Of a stretch of 23,931 nucleotides of DNA, positions 15,403-23,869 are shown in pieces. The notes beneath the pieces were generated by a model that was given only the letters and a program-made list of their open reading frames with translations, ran no database searches and was not told the origin of the DNA. Both the position numbers and the translations under genes were made by a program. Every line of letters starts with the position of its first letter. The stretch's first letter is position 1. The DNA is from Treponema sp. (lineage in GTDB: Bacteria; Spirochaetota; Spirochaetia; Treponematales; Treponemataceae): assembly GCA_017617145.1 (NCBI GenBank), contig JAFZWX010000196.1, positions 1-23,931 on the forward strand, given 5' to 3'.

Positions 15403-17562
15403 TTACTCGGTAATCCAAACTGTGAATGGATAATCTACAATTGTCTGCTTGTATTGAGCACTAATATTGCAGTAATACATTCCATTAGAAAGTTTATTCA
15501 AAGGAATAGTAAATACATTTGCAGTACCTCTTGCCTCACCTGTTTGTGAAGTATTAACAATAAGCTTATTAGCGTAACGAATTGTAAGAGATACATAATC
15601 ATACTTCCAATTGCCAGGTACACTACCATCATTAGGAATTTTCAGTTCGATTGTTGTTGACTCACCGCTCTTAGCGAATGTATTCTTAGCTTCTTTGCTT
15701 ACAGTTCCATCAAGTCCAAATGCTTTTAACCAGGTCTGTTGAATTTCATAGTCAGCATCATTCCAGATTTCAACATCACCTGAATAATTAGCATAAAGAT
15801 CAAGGTTTTTATATCCTGAATAATTTTCTGGTGTATAAACAGATGCAGTTTCTCCAGTTCCAAATGCAGGATAAACATCAGCTGTAAGATTTGAAATAGG
15901 ATCTGTAGACCAGTTAAGCCATTTTGTTGATTCCCCTAAAGTAAGACTAACAGGATTTGATGTTAATGTATCAGCACCATTTGGATTGAATACTTTATAA
16001 GCAGTATTACTCTGACTCCAATACTGAATGATTTCATCAGTAGATTCATTAGCACAAACAGTAGCATTAGATTTTGTTGAATCAATACCCCATTTACCAC
16101 TCTTATTCCAATACTTTACTCTATAACGGTTAATTGTTGTCATAGTAACAGCAGGATCAGCAGTCTCAACAGGAGTAATTGCAACATAAGAAGGATTTTC
16201 AGAAAGACCGGCATCATTTTCTGAGTACAAACGTGCAATATAGCGTTTTCCTAAATCAAGATATATATCAACCCAGGTACTATCATGGAACAAAGAACCA
16301 GATTTATACATCTGTTCATTTGCAAGCTGCTCTTTTGAAGTAAATTCAAATGTCTTAGAAGATGCATCCCAAAGTGTTTTAAATGCAGTGTTTACTGTTG
16401 TAAATGCACCGTCAGTTGTAGGGTCAGCAGGATCTGCCATAGCAGCTACAGCATCATCTCCTTCAACTTCTGCTAATTGCAATCTGAAGTTCTTTTCTGT
16501 GTTTACATTAGTAGCAGTCCAAGAGAAGTGAGCAAGGTATTTTCCAACTACCTTATCTTCTGCTTCGGCTGTAAGGCTACTTGCACTTTCATTCTCTTTA
16601 TATTTATTAAACTCAACAGCAAATGCCGTAGGTCTTGCAGGTAGTAAACCAATAGGGTTCAAAATAATTACAGGGGTTTCAATAGTTCTTCCAGGGAGAA
16701 CAATAATTGTTTCATTAGTTACAAAAGATTTTCCACCTTTTTCAAATTCTACAACAAAAGAATAAGTACCCGGTGTAATTGGCTTCTTTTTTCCAATATC
16801 TTCTGCAGCAACACCTGCTGTATATGTAACAGTATAATAAGAATTTTCACCTGTAGTTGCTGTCGGTGCACTCAGATTTGCTACAGCAGGACTAGCACCA
16901 GGATCCTGTAAAACCTGAGCAAGAGATGTGTCTGTTCCTGTAGTAGCCAGTATAGGTTTTCCTGTAATAATATCATAAATATTTGCAGTAATTTTATAAC
17001 CGGCAAGAGGAGTTTCTCCTTCTATTTTAAGAGGCATATTAACATAACCAGGATTTGTTAAACCTCTTGGAGAAATTGTAAATTTGATACTATCAGTAAA
17101 CATCATATCTACATTACCATAGCCAATAAGAACAGCTTTCTCCAATATATTTGCTTCATTTATAGTTGTTGGTGCTTCTTTACAAGCAGCTAATGCAAGT
17201 TCCCAGTTATAGCATTCAATATCAAGAACTACTTTTCCATGATAATCATCAGTATCCCTGATAACCGATATCTCTTTTGGAGCTAGAGTGTAACCAGTTG
17301 AAGAAGTTCCCCAGAGATAAAAATGCAAGTTATCTCCTCCATCGCCAGTCGTTGTTGTAAATGCAGGTGCATATATAACACGGCTAGGACCTGCTTCATT
17401 TTTGAAAAGCTGAATATTATCATTTGCGGCAATAGAAATTGTAAGAGGCTTTTTGTCTGTACCTACAACGGTTCCCTTTTCGGTTAAACTACCTTTACAA
17501 GAAATAATTGTTGCAAACAATAAAGGAATTAATATAAAACTCCATTTTTTAAGATTCTTCAT
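15403..17562 (-). CDS. Large surface-type lipoprotein of unknown function
   Basis: 719 residues. The lipoprotein signal peptide ends at IISC (C22). The mature protein is Thr, Ala and Asn rich, with beta-sandwich character and possibly several Ig-like or fibronectin-like domains, for example ITPGTYSFVVEFEKGGKSF and GMYYCNISAQYKQTIVDYPF at the C-terminus. I see no enzyme motif. The start is at 17562 because AAGGAGG lies just upstream and the homologous signal peptide begins there. An in-frame ATG at 17616 would add 18 residues with no signal character. The start overlaps the stop of the upstream lipoprotein gene by 14 nt, so the two are translationally coupled. Confidence 0.83.
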   Translation of the reverse strand: MKNLKKWSFILIPLLFATIISCKGSLTEKGTVVGTDKKPLTISIAANDNIQLFKNEAGPSRVIYAPAFTTTTGDGGDNLHFYLWGTSSTGYTLAPKEISVIRDTDDYHGKVVLDIECYNWELALAACKEAPTTINEANILEKAVLIGYGNVDMMFTDSIKFTISPRGLTNPGYVNMPLKIEGETPLAGYKITANIYDIITGKPILATTGTDTSLAQVLQDPGASPAVANLSAPTATTGENSYYTVTYTAGVAAEDIGKKKPITPGTYSFVVEFEKGGKSFVTNETIIVLPGRTIETPVIILNPIGLLPARPTAFAVEFNKYKENESASSLTAEAEDKVVGKYLAHFSWTATNVNTEKNFRLQLAEVEGDDAVAAMADPADPTTDGAFTTVNTAFKTLWDASSKTFEFTSKEQLANEQMYKSGSLFHDSTWVDIYLDLGKRYIARLYSENDAGLSENPSYVAITPVETADPAVTMTTINRYRVKYWNKSGKWGIDSTKSNATVCANESTDEIIQYWSQSNTAYKVFNPNGADTLTSNPVSLTLGESTKWLNWSTDPISNLTADVYPAFGTGETASVYTPENYSGYKNLDLYANYSGDVEIWNDADYEIQQTWLKAFGLDGTVSKEAKNTFAKSGESTTIELKIPNDGSVPGNWKYDYVSLTIRYANKLIVNTSQTGEARGTANVFTIPLNKLSNGMYYCNISAQYKQTIVDYPFTVWITE

Positions 17563-18145
17563 ATTGTTCCTCCTTGAAGAAAGTTGTTTGTCCATATATC
17601 TGTTCATAAATAACAACAGTGGCCCTATCTGTATAGGTTATACCGTCATTACCAACTATTTTTAGAGTAAGAACATAAGTTCCTGCTCCTAAATATTCAT
17701 TTTTTGCTAATTGTGAAAGTGGCACATAAACTCTAAACTCTCTTTTATCACGACCAGAACCACTATAATAATATAATTTATCTGTTATTTCTTCATAATC
17801 TGTAATATTTATACTTTCACCAAAATCACCGATTCTCTTTTTTGAATTTTTTGATTTATAAAAAGTCCATTCATAGGATTGGCATTTATAAGGAGCAGCA
17901 AGATTAATTGAACCTTCAGAACTAACAGAATAAAAATCATCAAGCATCCTTTCAGAAGTAAAACCACTATCTCCAGGATTTTTTATTTTACTCATATTCG
18001 TAGCTGGTTCAAAATGCCCATTATAATCATCAATCATTGTATTTACATTATTTTTACAAGAAAAGAAAAGTACTGTTGGAATCAAAAGTGATAAAGAGAA
18101 AAGAACATTATGTCGGCGGCGTGCAAATTTTTTCATATCATCCAT
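17549..18145 (-). CDS. Small lipoprotein coupled to the large one
   Basis: 198 residues from the ATG at 18145, or 195 from that at 18136. The signal segment has three arginines and ends LFFSC with the acylated cysteine about residue 30. The rest is beta-rich and ends with an Ig-like GAGTYVLTLKIVGNDGITY...ATVVIYEQ, comparable to segments in the large neighbour. The frame is open further upstream to a TTG at 18220, but that would put 25 extra residues before the signal peptide. The last codons overlap the start of the large lipoprotein gene by 14 nt. A secreted pair, possibly forming one surface complex, is an inference from the coupling. Confidence 0.78.
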   Translation of the reverse strand: MDDMKKFARRRHNVLFSLSLLIPTVLFFSCKNNVNTMIDDYNGHFEPATNMSKIKNPGDSGFTSERMLDDFYSVSSEGSINLAAPYKCQSYEWTFYKSKNSKKRIGDFGESINITDYEEITDKLYYYSGSGRDKREFRVYVPLSQLAKNEYLGAGTYVLTLKIVGNDGITYTDRATVVIYEQIYGQTTFFKEEQYEES

Positions 18146-18184
18146 GATAAAAGTATACAATCCTTCTTTCTCATTATCGGCAGA

Positions 18185-18207
18185 AATATCTAAAATGTTT
18201 AGATATT
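18185..18207 (-). promoter_or_regulatory. Perfect hairpin in the leader of the lipoprotein operon
   Basis: A perfect 10 bp inverted repeat (AATATCTAAA, loop ATG, TTTAGATATT) lies about 15 nt after the expected start of transcription and 40 nt before the start codon. It is AT-rich and has no T-run, so it is more likely an operator or leader structure than a terminator. Confidence 0.5.
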
Positions 18208-18226
18208 CTGTAATCAGCAACTGTGT

Positions 18227-18255
18227 ATTATAACACTAATTATTGTATTCATCAA
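18227..18255 (-). promoter_or_regulatory. Promoter of the lipoprotein operon
   Basis: On the minus strand TTGATG (18250-18255), 17 bp, and a perfect TATAAT (18227-18232). It would give a leader of about 75 nt before the ATG at 18145. Confidence 0.55.
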
Positions 18256-18289
18256 CTTTTTTATCATATTTTGATTTTGATTTTTGGTT

Positions 18290-19048
18290 TTAAAATTTTA
18301 TGCTTTTGCACTCAGGTATTGGCTCAATTTTGTGGTTTTGAATCTGTATGCGAACTGGTGCTGTAGTTTCGGTAAGACAGTTATAAAAACCGTCCGGAGG
18401 CATAATCTGGGTGCTGAATCCCTGCTCTTGTATTGAAGAAATATCAATTTCGTAAGGACGGTCTAAAAGCTCACTTACTGTAGTGAAAAATCCTTTTTGA
18501 ATCATGTGGCGGATATACGAAGAGCTTATGCGTTCTTCTTCGCCATCGGCTTCTGTATAAAAAACCGGATCCACAAAGCAAAAATCTACATTATTACGCT
18601 GGGCCCAGTATTTTATTGCCTGTGTATCTGTTGCACCTTTATAGCCGCATCTAAAATCTATTCCTTCGGCAATAAATTTCATATTAAGCTTTTGCAAAAG
18701 AATATCTAAAAACTCCACACCTTTTAAAGAAGAAAATGCCTGATTAAAATCTACGACAAAAACAAAACCAATCCCAAGCGCTTCAAAAAACGTGAGTCTT
18801 TGCTTTAATGTTGAAATATCACCGGTGTAATCATCAGAATGTTTATAGGCAGGCAGCGGACGTGTAAAAGTTATGAGCCCCGGAACAATTGATTTATTTT
18901 TACATCCGGTAACAAGCTCCTGCAACAAAAATCTGTGTCCCAGATGAAGTCCATCAAAGCTACCTACAGAAATACCTGTTCCTTGTTTAAAAAAATCAGT
19001 GTGCGAAAAAGTTTCTATTCCATCATTGTTCCAGTTATAAACTGTCAT
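18290..19048 (-). CDS. FAD synthetase domain protein, probably without riboflavin kinase
   Basis: 252 residues, matching the N-terminal FMN adenylyltransferase half of the RibF family, which makes FAD from FMN and ATP. Visible motifs are GSFDGLHLGH (29-38) with the nucleotidyltransferase HxGH, FVVDFNQAF (97-105) and ERISSSYIR (172-180). Bifunctional RibF proteins are about 300-320 residues and end with a riboflavin kinase barrel. Here only about 50 residues follow the synthetase domain, with PPDGFYNC and PVRIQIQNHKI that may be a worn remnant of the kinase. It starts 9 nt after the stop of the coiled-coil barrel gene and may be cotranscribed with it. Confidence 0.85.
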   Translation of the reverse strand: MTVYNWNNDGIETFSHTDFFKQGTGISVGSFDGLHLGHRFLLQELVTGCKNKSIVPGLITFTRPLPAYKHSDDYTGDISTLKQRLTFFEALGIGFVFVVDFNQAFSSLKGVEFLDILLQKLNMKFIAEGIDFRCGYKGATDTQAIKYWAQRNNVDFCFVDPVFYTEADGEEERISSSYIRHMIQKGFFTTVSELLDRPYEIDISSIQEQGFSTQIMPPDGFYNCLTETTAPVRIQIQNHKIEPIPECKSIKF

Positions 19049-19057
19049 ATAAAAGCG

Positions 19058-21373
19058 TTAATCCCAGAATATAAGATTTGGCAGTGAAATTGCAACACCA
19101 GTTTTAATATATGATGTTGGTTTAAAATTGTCAAATCCAAGGACTCCACCTTCTACAGTAAAACAAATATAATTTTCAAGAGGAATGTCTATTCCAACGC
19201 AACCCTTGTATACAAAAAGCGATTCTTCCTGTCGAGTATATTTGTTCACAAAATCATCTTCAAAACCTAGACCTACAGAACCAAGTACATAATAATTCGG
19301 AACATTACCGCTTTTTCTTGGGCGTACATTAAAACCGAGTCCCATTGTGGCTACGCTTATGTTTCCGGTGGAACTTTCATAATGGCCAAATTCCTTTGGA
19401 ACAGAAAGCCAGGAATAATCAAACTGTGTAAAAAGCCAGGTTGTAATTGGAAGAGCACAATAACCTTCAAGCTGATATCCGCTTTTTTTGTCGCTAAAAA
19501 GGTTTTCTGAATTAAGGAAACCTATATTAAAACCAAAATTGCATCTTGCTCCACCACCCTTTTTCTGGTCATATAACGGATCAATATTTTTGCGTTTTTT
19601 TACGTCTTTACCGGTTTTGATTTCGTCATATTCAACAAAGGAATCATCTTCATCTGAAGTATTTTTTGTATTTGAAATTGTAGAGGAATATGCAGAATCA
19701 GAACTCTTTTTATAGTAAGAAATATCAACTGCAGGATTTACCGAAAATCTGTAAGAGGATTTTGCAGGTTGAATTGTCTGAACAACTTTACCGCTTACTG
19801 TATCTATAAAACGGAACTCATACAAAGTCATTTTATACATTGAAGGATAATTTTCTGACATTGCATCAATTGAATAATCAACCTCAAGCGTAATTGCAGG
19901 AACATTGCGGCGGAACATATAATCATATAAATCGACAGTATCAAGATAGTCGTTCCAGGCTGTTGTATTCCCAACAGTTGGAGAAACAGGATTTTTTCCA
20001 CTGATGCTTTTATATGCAATATTTGCATTCTGACCAAAAATCTTTACGTCGTTTATATAAAGAGAAACTGTAGTATCCCATTCATATTTGTCGCCGGCGT
20101 AGTTTCCAATATCGAGTATACGGCTGTCTTCAATAGAAGAAATTGTTCTGCGTACACGAAGCTTTGCAAGGTCATTTTGAATGTCGTTATAAAGTGAATC
20201 TTCCTGAGCTGTAGTTTTTCCCTGAATTTTCTTCAAATCTTCAAGAGCCTTTGCTTCAATTTCTTTCCGAATCTGCTGTTTTCGTTCATTGCGCATCTGT
20301 TTTACAGCAGGAAGCATATTTCCCTTTGAATCTGTTTCGCCATTACGGAGAGGTTCTGCATCTATTGCTTCACATTGAGCTTTATAATCATCATTTGCAG
20401 ACTGCTTTATAAATTTTTCCTGATTTAACACGCTTGAATGAATGTCGTACATTGCCTGTTTTTTCGCTTCAATTACTGCAATCTGATTATCAACACTAAG
20501 AGAATCTATTTTTTGCTGACGAACAAGTTTAGCCTGCTTTTCGGCTTGAGCTGCCGCCTGTTCTATTTTTTCTCGCTGAGCTGCTGTTCGTGTTTTCTGC
20601 TGCTCCTGATCCTCTAAAAGTCGCTGCTGCTGAAGCTTAAGTCGTTCCAGACGCTCTTCTGCAATCTGTTTTTGCTGTTCGGCAAGAGCTTTTTCGGCTT
20701 CGAGTTTTGCTTTGCGGCTTTCGGCATCGAGTTCTGTAGAAAGAGAAACTTCTTTAAGTTGTTTTTCAAGTTCCTGCTTCTTTTTTTCGTACTTACTAAC
20801 CTCTTCCTGGGTCATAGAAATCTGATCTTTTTCAGATAATTCTTCGCCTTTAAGAAGCACATAACGGTCAATTGAAGAAAGCTTAATTCCAAGGTCATCA
20901 CAAAGCTTTACGGTAACTTTATTTACAGACGAACCTGAACCTTCAAAAAGTTGTACTGCTTCTAAAACACTGTCTGTTGTTACAGAAGAAAGCCGCACTC
21001 CGGTTGTAAGATTTGTAACATTTGTTGAAAGTATATATTTTCCGTTTGCCTTAGTGATATTTGAAAAAACTCCAATTTCGGCAGAAACAAGCTTACCGAT
21101 TTCTATACTTGTATCCTGATCGTGAGTGTAGCTTTCGGCTTTTTTCTGGATGTTTTTAATTTGTTCTTCATTCTGAACATCAACAAGCTGATAAGTTGTG
21201 TAATCGTTGAAATTTGCTTCAAGTCGGCGCCTTACAGAAGACGGAATCCAGTTTTGTTCATCTTCCGACAAGCCTTCGCAGGTTGGATTAAATACCGCAA
21301 TTCTTTTTCCTGCGGCAGATAAAACCATTGAGGCACCTATTAAAATACTCAAAAATAAAACTAGCTTTTTCAT
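19058..21373 (-). CDS. Exported CsgG/TolB-like protein with coiled coil and barrel
   Basis: 771 residues. The signal peptide ends near LSA (18-20). Residues about 24-135 resemble the N-terminal domain of TolB/CsgG-type proteins: KRIAVFNP, then SSVRRRLEANFNDYTTYQLVD, then a segment on localisation by activity and TDSV. A long charged coiled coil rich in Gln, Glu, Lys and Ala spans about 185-290 and another helix about 355-400. A beta-rich domain with a Ser/Asn-rich linker follows at about 420-600. Residues 605-771 look like an outer-membrane barrel, with GFNIGFLNSEN, WLFTQFDYSWLS, YYVLGSVGLGFEDDF and CFTVEGGVLGF. I know of no named protein with this order. It starts 11 nt after an LPP20-like lipoprotein gene, with GAGAGTGA as ribosome binding site, so they form an operon. 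Confidence 0.82.
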   Translation of the reverse strand: MKKLVLFLSILIGASMVLSAAGKRIAVFNPTCEGLSEDEQNWIPSSVRRRLEANFNDYTTYQLVDVQNEEQIKNIQKKAESYTHDQDTSIEIGKLVSAEIGVFSNITKANGKYILSTNVTNLTTGVRLSSVTTDSVLEAVQLFEGSGSSVNKVTVKLCDDLGIKLSSIDRYVLLKGEELSEKDQISMTQEEVSKYEKKKQELEKQLKEVSLSTELDAESRKAKLEAEKALAEQQKQIAEERLERLKLQQQRLLEDQEQQKTRTAAQREKIEQAAAQAEKQAKLVRQQKIDSLSVDNQIAVIEAKKQAMYDIHSSVLNQEKFIKQSANDDYKAQCEAIDAEPLRNGETDSKGNMLPAVKQMRNERKQQIRKEIEAKALEDLKKIQGKTTAQEDSLYNDIQNDLAKLRVRRTISSIEDSRILDIGNYAGDKYEWDTTVSLYINDVKIFGQNANIAYKSISGKNPVSPTVGNTTAWNDYLDTVDLYDYMFRRNVPAITLEVDYSIDAMSENYPSMYKMTLYEFRFIDTVSGKVVQTIQPAKSSYRFSVNPAVDISYYKKSSDSAYSSTISNTKNTSDEDDSFVEYDEIKTGKDVKKRKNIDPLYDQKKGGGARCNFGFNIGFLNSENLFSDKKSGYQLEGYCALPITTWLFTQFDYSWLSVPKEFGHYESSTGNISVATMGLGFNVRPRKSGNVPNYYVLGSVGLGFEDDFVNKYTRQEESLFVYKGCVGIDIPLENYICFTVEGGVLGFDNFKPTSYIKTGVAISLPNLIFWD

Positions 21374-21384
21374 ACATTCACTCT

Positions 21385-22443
21385 CTATTCACTCAATCCT
21401 ACAGCTTGTTTAAAGTCGGCAGCAAGGTCTTTTTGTAAAAGCGCCTCAATACCGTCACATGCACTTTTTTTAGCTTTTGATTCATTATATGATAAAACCC
21501 TGTCGAGCTTATTTTCGTAAACATACAAGGTTTTGTTCTGCGATTTTACCGTCATCTTTACCGAAGGATAATAAACATACAAATCTTCTTCTCTGATTTC
21601 GTTATAATCTACTGCAGTTTCTACTATATAATATGATTGCTCCGGATTGTCACTTGTTGTAAAGCCGATTTGAGAAAAAATACTGTTTACAGTAGACGAA
21701 ACTGTTCCTCCAAGGTCGCCGGAAACTTTTATGCACATTACACAGTTGTTTTTTTCGTTCTGAACAAGGCCTGGAATAGAAGCAATAACAGCTCTGTCTT
21801 GTGCAAAAGCTTCATCAGTAAGTTTTTTTGAAAACATTGACGCTTTATAAAGGCTTGCAAGAAAGTTTTCACTGGCCCGTTCTGTCTGACTGTAGATTTT
21901 TATGCGTTCCAAAGGTTCTGTGGCCTGCTGAGCCAGGGAATAAATACTGTAAAAGGTGTTTTTATTGTCGCGAACTATTGGTTCATACTGGTTCCAGGCA
22001 TCATTTCGATTTATGTGAGCACAACAATACCATTTGTTTTCGCGGTTTAAGAAATACGGCTCTTCTGTTTCAAGCGCAAAAAGTTCAAGATCTGTATATG
22101 TAACTGTACTTGATTTTATTGTGCGTTCAACCTTTCCCGGGTCATTTGTACTGTTATAAGTATAAGTTTCGCCTTCAATAAGCGATTTTACATTTGTATT
22201 AAAGTATGATGCCAACTGAGCTACCGCATTATTACGAGCCTCATTTGCCGTAGTACCAGTTCCCAGCTGCGCCAGATATTTAGAATCCGGAAAAACCTCG
22301 CGCTTATTACTAATCCACTCCGGCTCCGGAATAAAAACAGTTTCTTTTTTAGGTTTAGAAGTACAAGAGTTTAATAAAATAATTATGTTTAATAGTAAAA
22401 AAAGTGAGAAAACTGATTTGTTTTTAATTGTAATATGCAGCAT
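21385..22443 (-). CDS. LPP20-like lipoprotein
   Basis: 352 residues. The lipoprotein signal peptide ends LLNSC (C27). The N-terminal mature domain has the LPP20/FlgT-type pattern: PEWISNK, YLAQLGTGTTANEARNNAVAQL, then EPYFLNRENKWYCCAHINRND. The middle is helical, and the C-terminal third (about 230-330) has beta strands such as YYIVETAVDYNEI and VKMTVKSQNKTLYVYENK. Members of this family sit in the outer membrane and act in assembly of envelope or flagellar structures. It lies directly before the CsgG/TolB-like coiled-coil barrel gene, which suggests a shared complex. Start ATG CTG at 22443 follows an AT-rich promoter and has no ribosome binding site. Confidence 0.83.
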   Translation of the reverse strand: MLHITIKNKSVFSLFLLLNIIILLNSCTSKPKKETVFIPEPEWISNKREVFPDSKYLAQLGTGTTANEARNNAVAQLASYFNTNVKSLIEGETYTYNSTNDPGKVERTIKSSTVTYTDLELFALETEEPYFLNRENKWYCCAHINRNDAWNQYEPIVRDNKNTFYSIYSLAQQATEPLERIKIYSQTERASENFLASLYKASMFSKKLTDEAFAQDRAVIASIPGLVQNEKNNCVMCIKVSGDLGGTVSSTVNSIFSQIGFTTSDNPEQSYYIVETAVDYNEIREEDLYVYYPSVKMTVKSQNKTLYVYENKLDRVLSYNESKAKKSACDGIEALLQKDLAADFKQAVGLSE

Positions 22444-22451
22444 ACATATAT

Positions 22452-22480
22452 ATAATAATTTTATAAGGAAAAAGATACAA
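22452..22480 (-). promoter_or_regulatory. Putative promoter of the LPP20/CsgG-like operon
   Basis: TTGTAT (22475-22480), 17 bp, TATTAT (22452-22457), then 8 nt to the ATG at 22443. The region is an AT run, so the exact -10 register is uncertain. Confidence 0.35.
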
Positions 22481-22525
22481 GAAATAATAAAAAAAATGAT
22501 GAAATGACACTATATGATTTAATCT

Positions 22526-22625
22526 AAAAAAATTGCGGAAGACGAGTTTAAATTTTGTTTGAAAACAAAGCTGCGGGAGCAGATTTGTTTTCTACATGCT
22601 TCAATTCGTCTGGAGCATTTTTTTT
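22526..22625. repeat. Long imperfect palindrome C in a divergent promoter region
   Basis: The outer arms pair: seven A, TTGC (22526-22536) with GCATTTTTTTT (22615-22625, one mismatch), then GGA facing GGA (22537-22539, 22612-22614), then AGACGA (22540-22545) with TCGTCT (22606-22611). After an interrupted part, GAAAACAAA (22561-22569) pairs with TTTGTTTTC (22584-22592), and CTGC/GCAG closes on GGGA (22575-22578). The motif GCGGGAGC (22573-22580) is at the tip. It sits between the promoters of the LPP20-like operon and of ilvE. Confidence 0.85.
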
Positions 22626-22665
22626 CTATAAAATTAGTTATAATATCATTATTTTTTCTATTTTC

Positions 22666-22694
22666 TTGACAATTTTCTTAAACAATATTAAAAT
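22666..22694 (+). promoter_or_regulatory. Promoter of ilvE
   Basis: A perfect TTGACA (22666-22671), 17 bp, and TAAAAT (22689-22694; 5 of 6). The leader of about 38 nt has GGAGG at 22728-22732. It is the best promoter in the window. Confidence 0.75.
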
Positions 22695-22738
22695 TATTAA
22701 GTATAATTAAACTTTTTACTTCGTGACGGAGGATTTTT

Positions 22739-23761
22739 ATGGCAACAAAAGAAATCGACTGGGGCAATCTGCCTTTCGGTTACATGGAAACTTCAAAAAG
22801 TTTTGTAAGTAACTGGAAAAAAGGAAAATGGGATGCTGGAAAGCTTACTACTGACCACACCGTAACAATTAATGAATGTGCAGGAGTTCTTCAGTATGCA
22901 CAGACATGTTTTGAAGGACTTAAGGCATACAGAACAGAACATGGCGACATTGTTACCTTCCGTCCTGATTTGAACGCAGAACGCATGGAAAATTCGTGCA
23001 AGCGTCTTGAAATGCCTGTATTCCCAAAAGACCGCTTTATTGAAGCAGTTCTTAAAACAATTAAAGCAAACAAGGATTGGGTTCCACCATATGGTTCTGG
23101 CGCTACCCTTTATATCCGCCCATACATGTTTGGTTCAAACGCTGTAATTGGTGTAAAACCAGCAGATGAATATCAGTTCCGTATTCTTGTAACTCCTGTT
23201 GGACCATATTTCAAAGGCGGAGTAAAACCAATTAAAGTTCGCTTGAGTGATATGGACCGTGCAGCACCTCATGGTACTGGTGATATTAAAGCCGGTTTGA
23301 ACTACGCTATGTCTTTGCACAATATTGTAGACGCTCACAAATGCGGCTATGCAGAAAACATGTATCTTGACCCTGCAACTCATACATATCTTGAAGAAAC
23401 AGGTGGAGCAAACATCATCTTTATTACAAAGAGCGGAAAGCTTGTTACTCCAAAATCTGATTCAATTCTTCCTTCTATTACAAGACGTTCTTTGCTCATT
23501 GTTGCAAAAGACTACCTCAAAATGGAAGTTGAAGAGCGCAAGATAAACAAGAATGAACTTGGAAAGTTTGTAGAATGCGGACTCTGCGGTACTGCAGCTG
23601 TAATTTCACCAGTAGGCCAGATTGATGACCACGGAAAATCAATAATCTACAACGAAGGCAAACAGGAAATGGGGCCAAAACTCAAAGAAATCTACGACAC
23701 TTTGACAGGTATCCAGATGGGAAGATTGCCAGCACCAGAGGGTTGGATTTACACTATATAA
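22739..23761 (+). CDS. ilvE: Branched-chain amino acid aminotransferase
   Basis: A 340-residue fold-type IV PLP enzyme that transfers amino groups between glutamate and the keto acids of leucine, isoleucine and valine. The PLP lysine is K184 in TGDIKAGLNYA. Other marks are YAQTCFEGLKAYR (53-65), FRPDLNAERMENS (74-86), LYIRPYMFGS (124-133), the long-chain RVRLSD-type VRLSDMDRAAPHGTGD, YLEETGGANIIF and CGLCGTAAVISPVG. The pattern fits the longer, BCAT-type (about 340-360 residue) proteins. The start is fixed by GGAGG 6 nt upstream. It is monocistronic, with its own promoter and a hairpin downstream. Confidence 0.96.
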   Translation: MATKEIDWGNLPFGYMETSKSFVSNWKKGKWDAGKLTTDHTVTINECAGVLQYAQTCFEGLKAYRTEHGDIVTFRPDLNAERMENSCKRLEMPVFPKDRFIEAVLKTIKANKDWVPPYGSGATLYIRPYMFGSNAVIGVKPADEYQFRILVTPVGPYFKGGVKPIKVRLSDMDRAAPHGTGDIKAGLNYAMSLHNIVDAHKCGYAENMYLDPATHTYLEETGGANIIFITKSGKLVTPKSDSILPSITRRSLLIVAKDYLKMEVEERKINKNELGKFVECGLCGTAAVISPVGQIDDHGKSIIYNEGKQEMGPKLKEIYDTLTGIQMGRLPAPEGWIYTI

Positions 23762-23794
23762 TTTATTCTATATAAAAATCTTCTCTTTTATTAA

Positions 23795-23831
23795 GGGGCT
23801 GTCCAAAAAGAAAGGACAGCCCTAATTATTT
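23795..23831 (+). terminator. Terminator-like hairpin after ilvE, at the probable IS end
   Basis: GGGCTGTCC (23796-23804) pairs with GGACAGCCC (23814-23822) around a 9 nt A-rich loop, followed by TAATTATTTTT. It could end ilvE transcription. The left arm also looks like the terminal inverted repeat of an insertion sequence. Confidence 0.65.
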
Positions 23832-23834
23832 TTA

Positions 23835-23863
23835 AAGACAAAAGGAATTTTCTGTGCTAAAAT
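23835..23863 (+). promoter_or_regulatory. Promoter of the transposase gene, predicted leaderless
   Basis: AAGACA (23835-23840; 4 of 6), 17 bp, then TGC-TAAAAT, an extended -10 (23858-23863). Six nt separate it from the ATG at 23870. The nearest AAGGA is about 24 nt upstream of the ATG, too far to serve. Confidence 0.5.
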
Positions 23864-23869
23864 TTAAGC

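Noticed and set aside
18146..18220. TTG start of the small lipoprotein at 18220, which also sits 6 nt after a TATAAT
   Set aside because: It would add 25 residues before the signal peptide. The spacing matches the leaderless pattern, so it is not excluded, but TTG on a leaderless RNA is rare.
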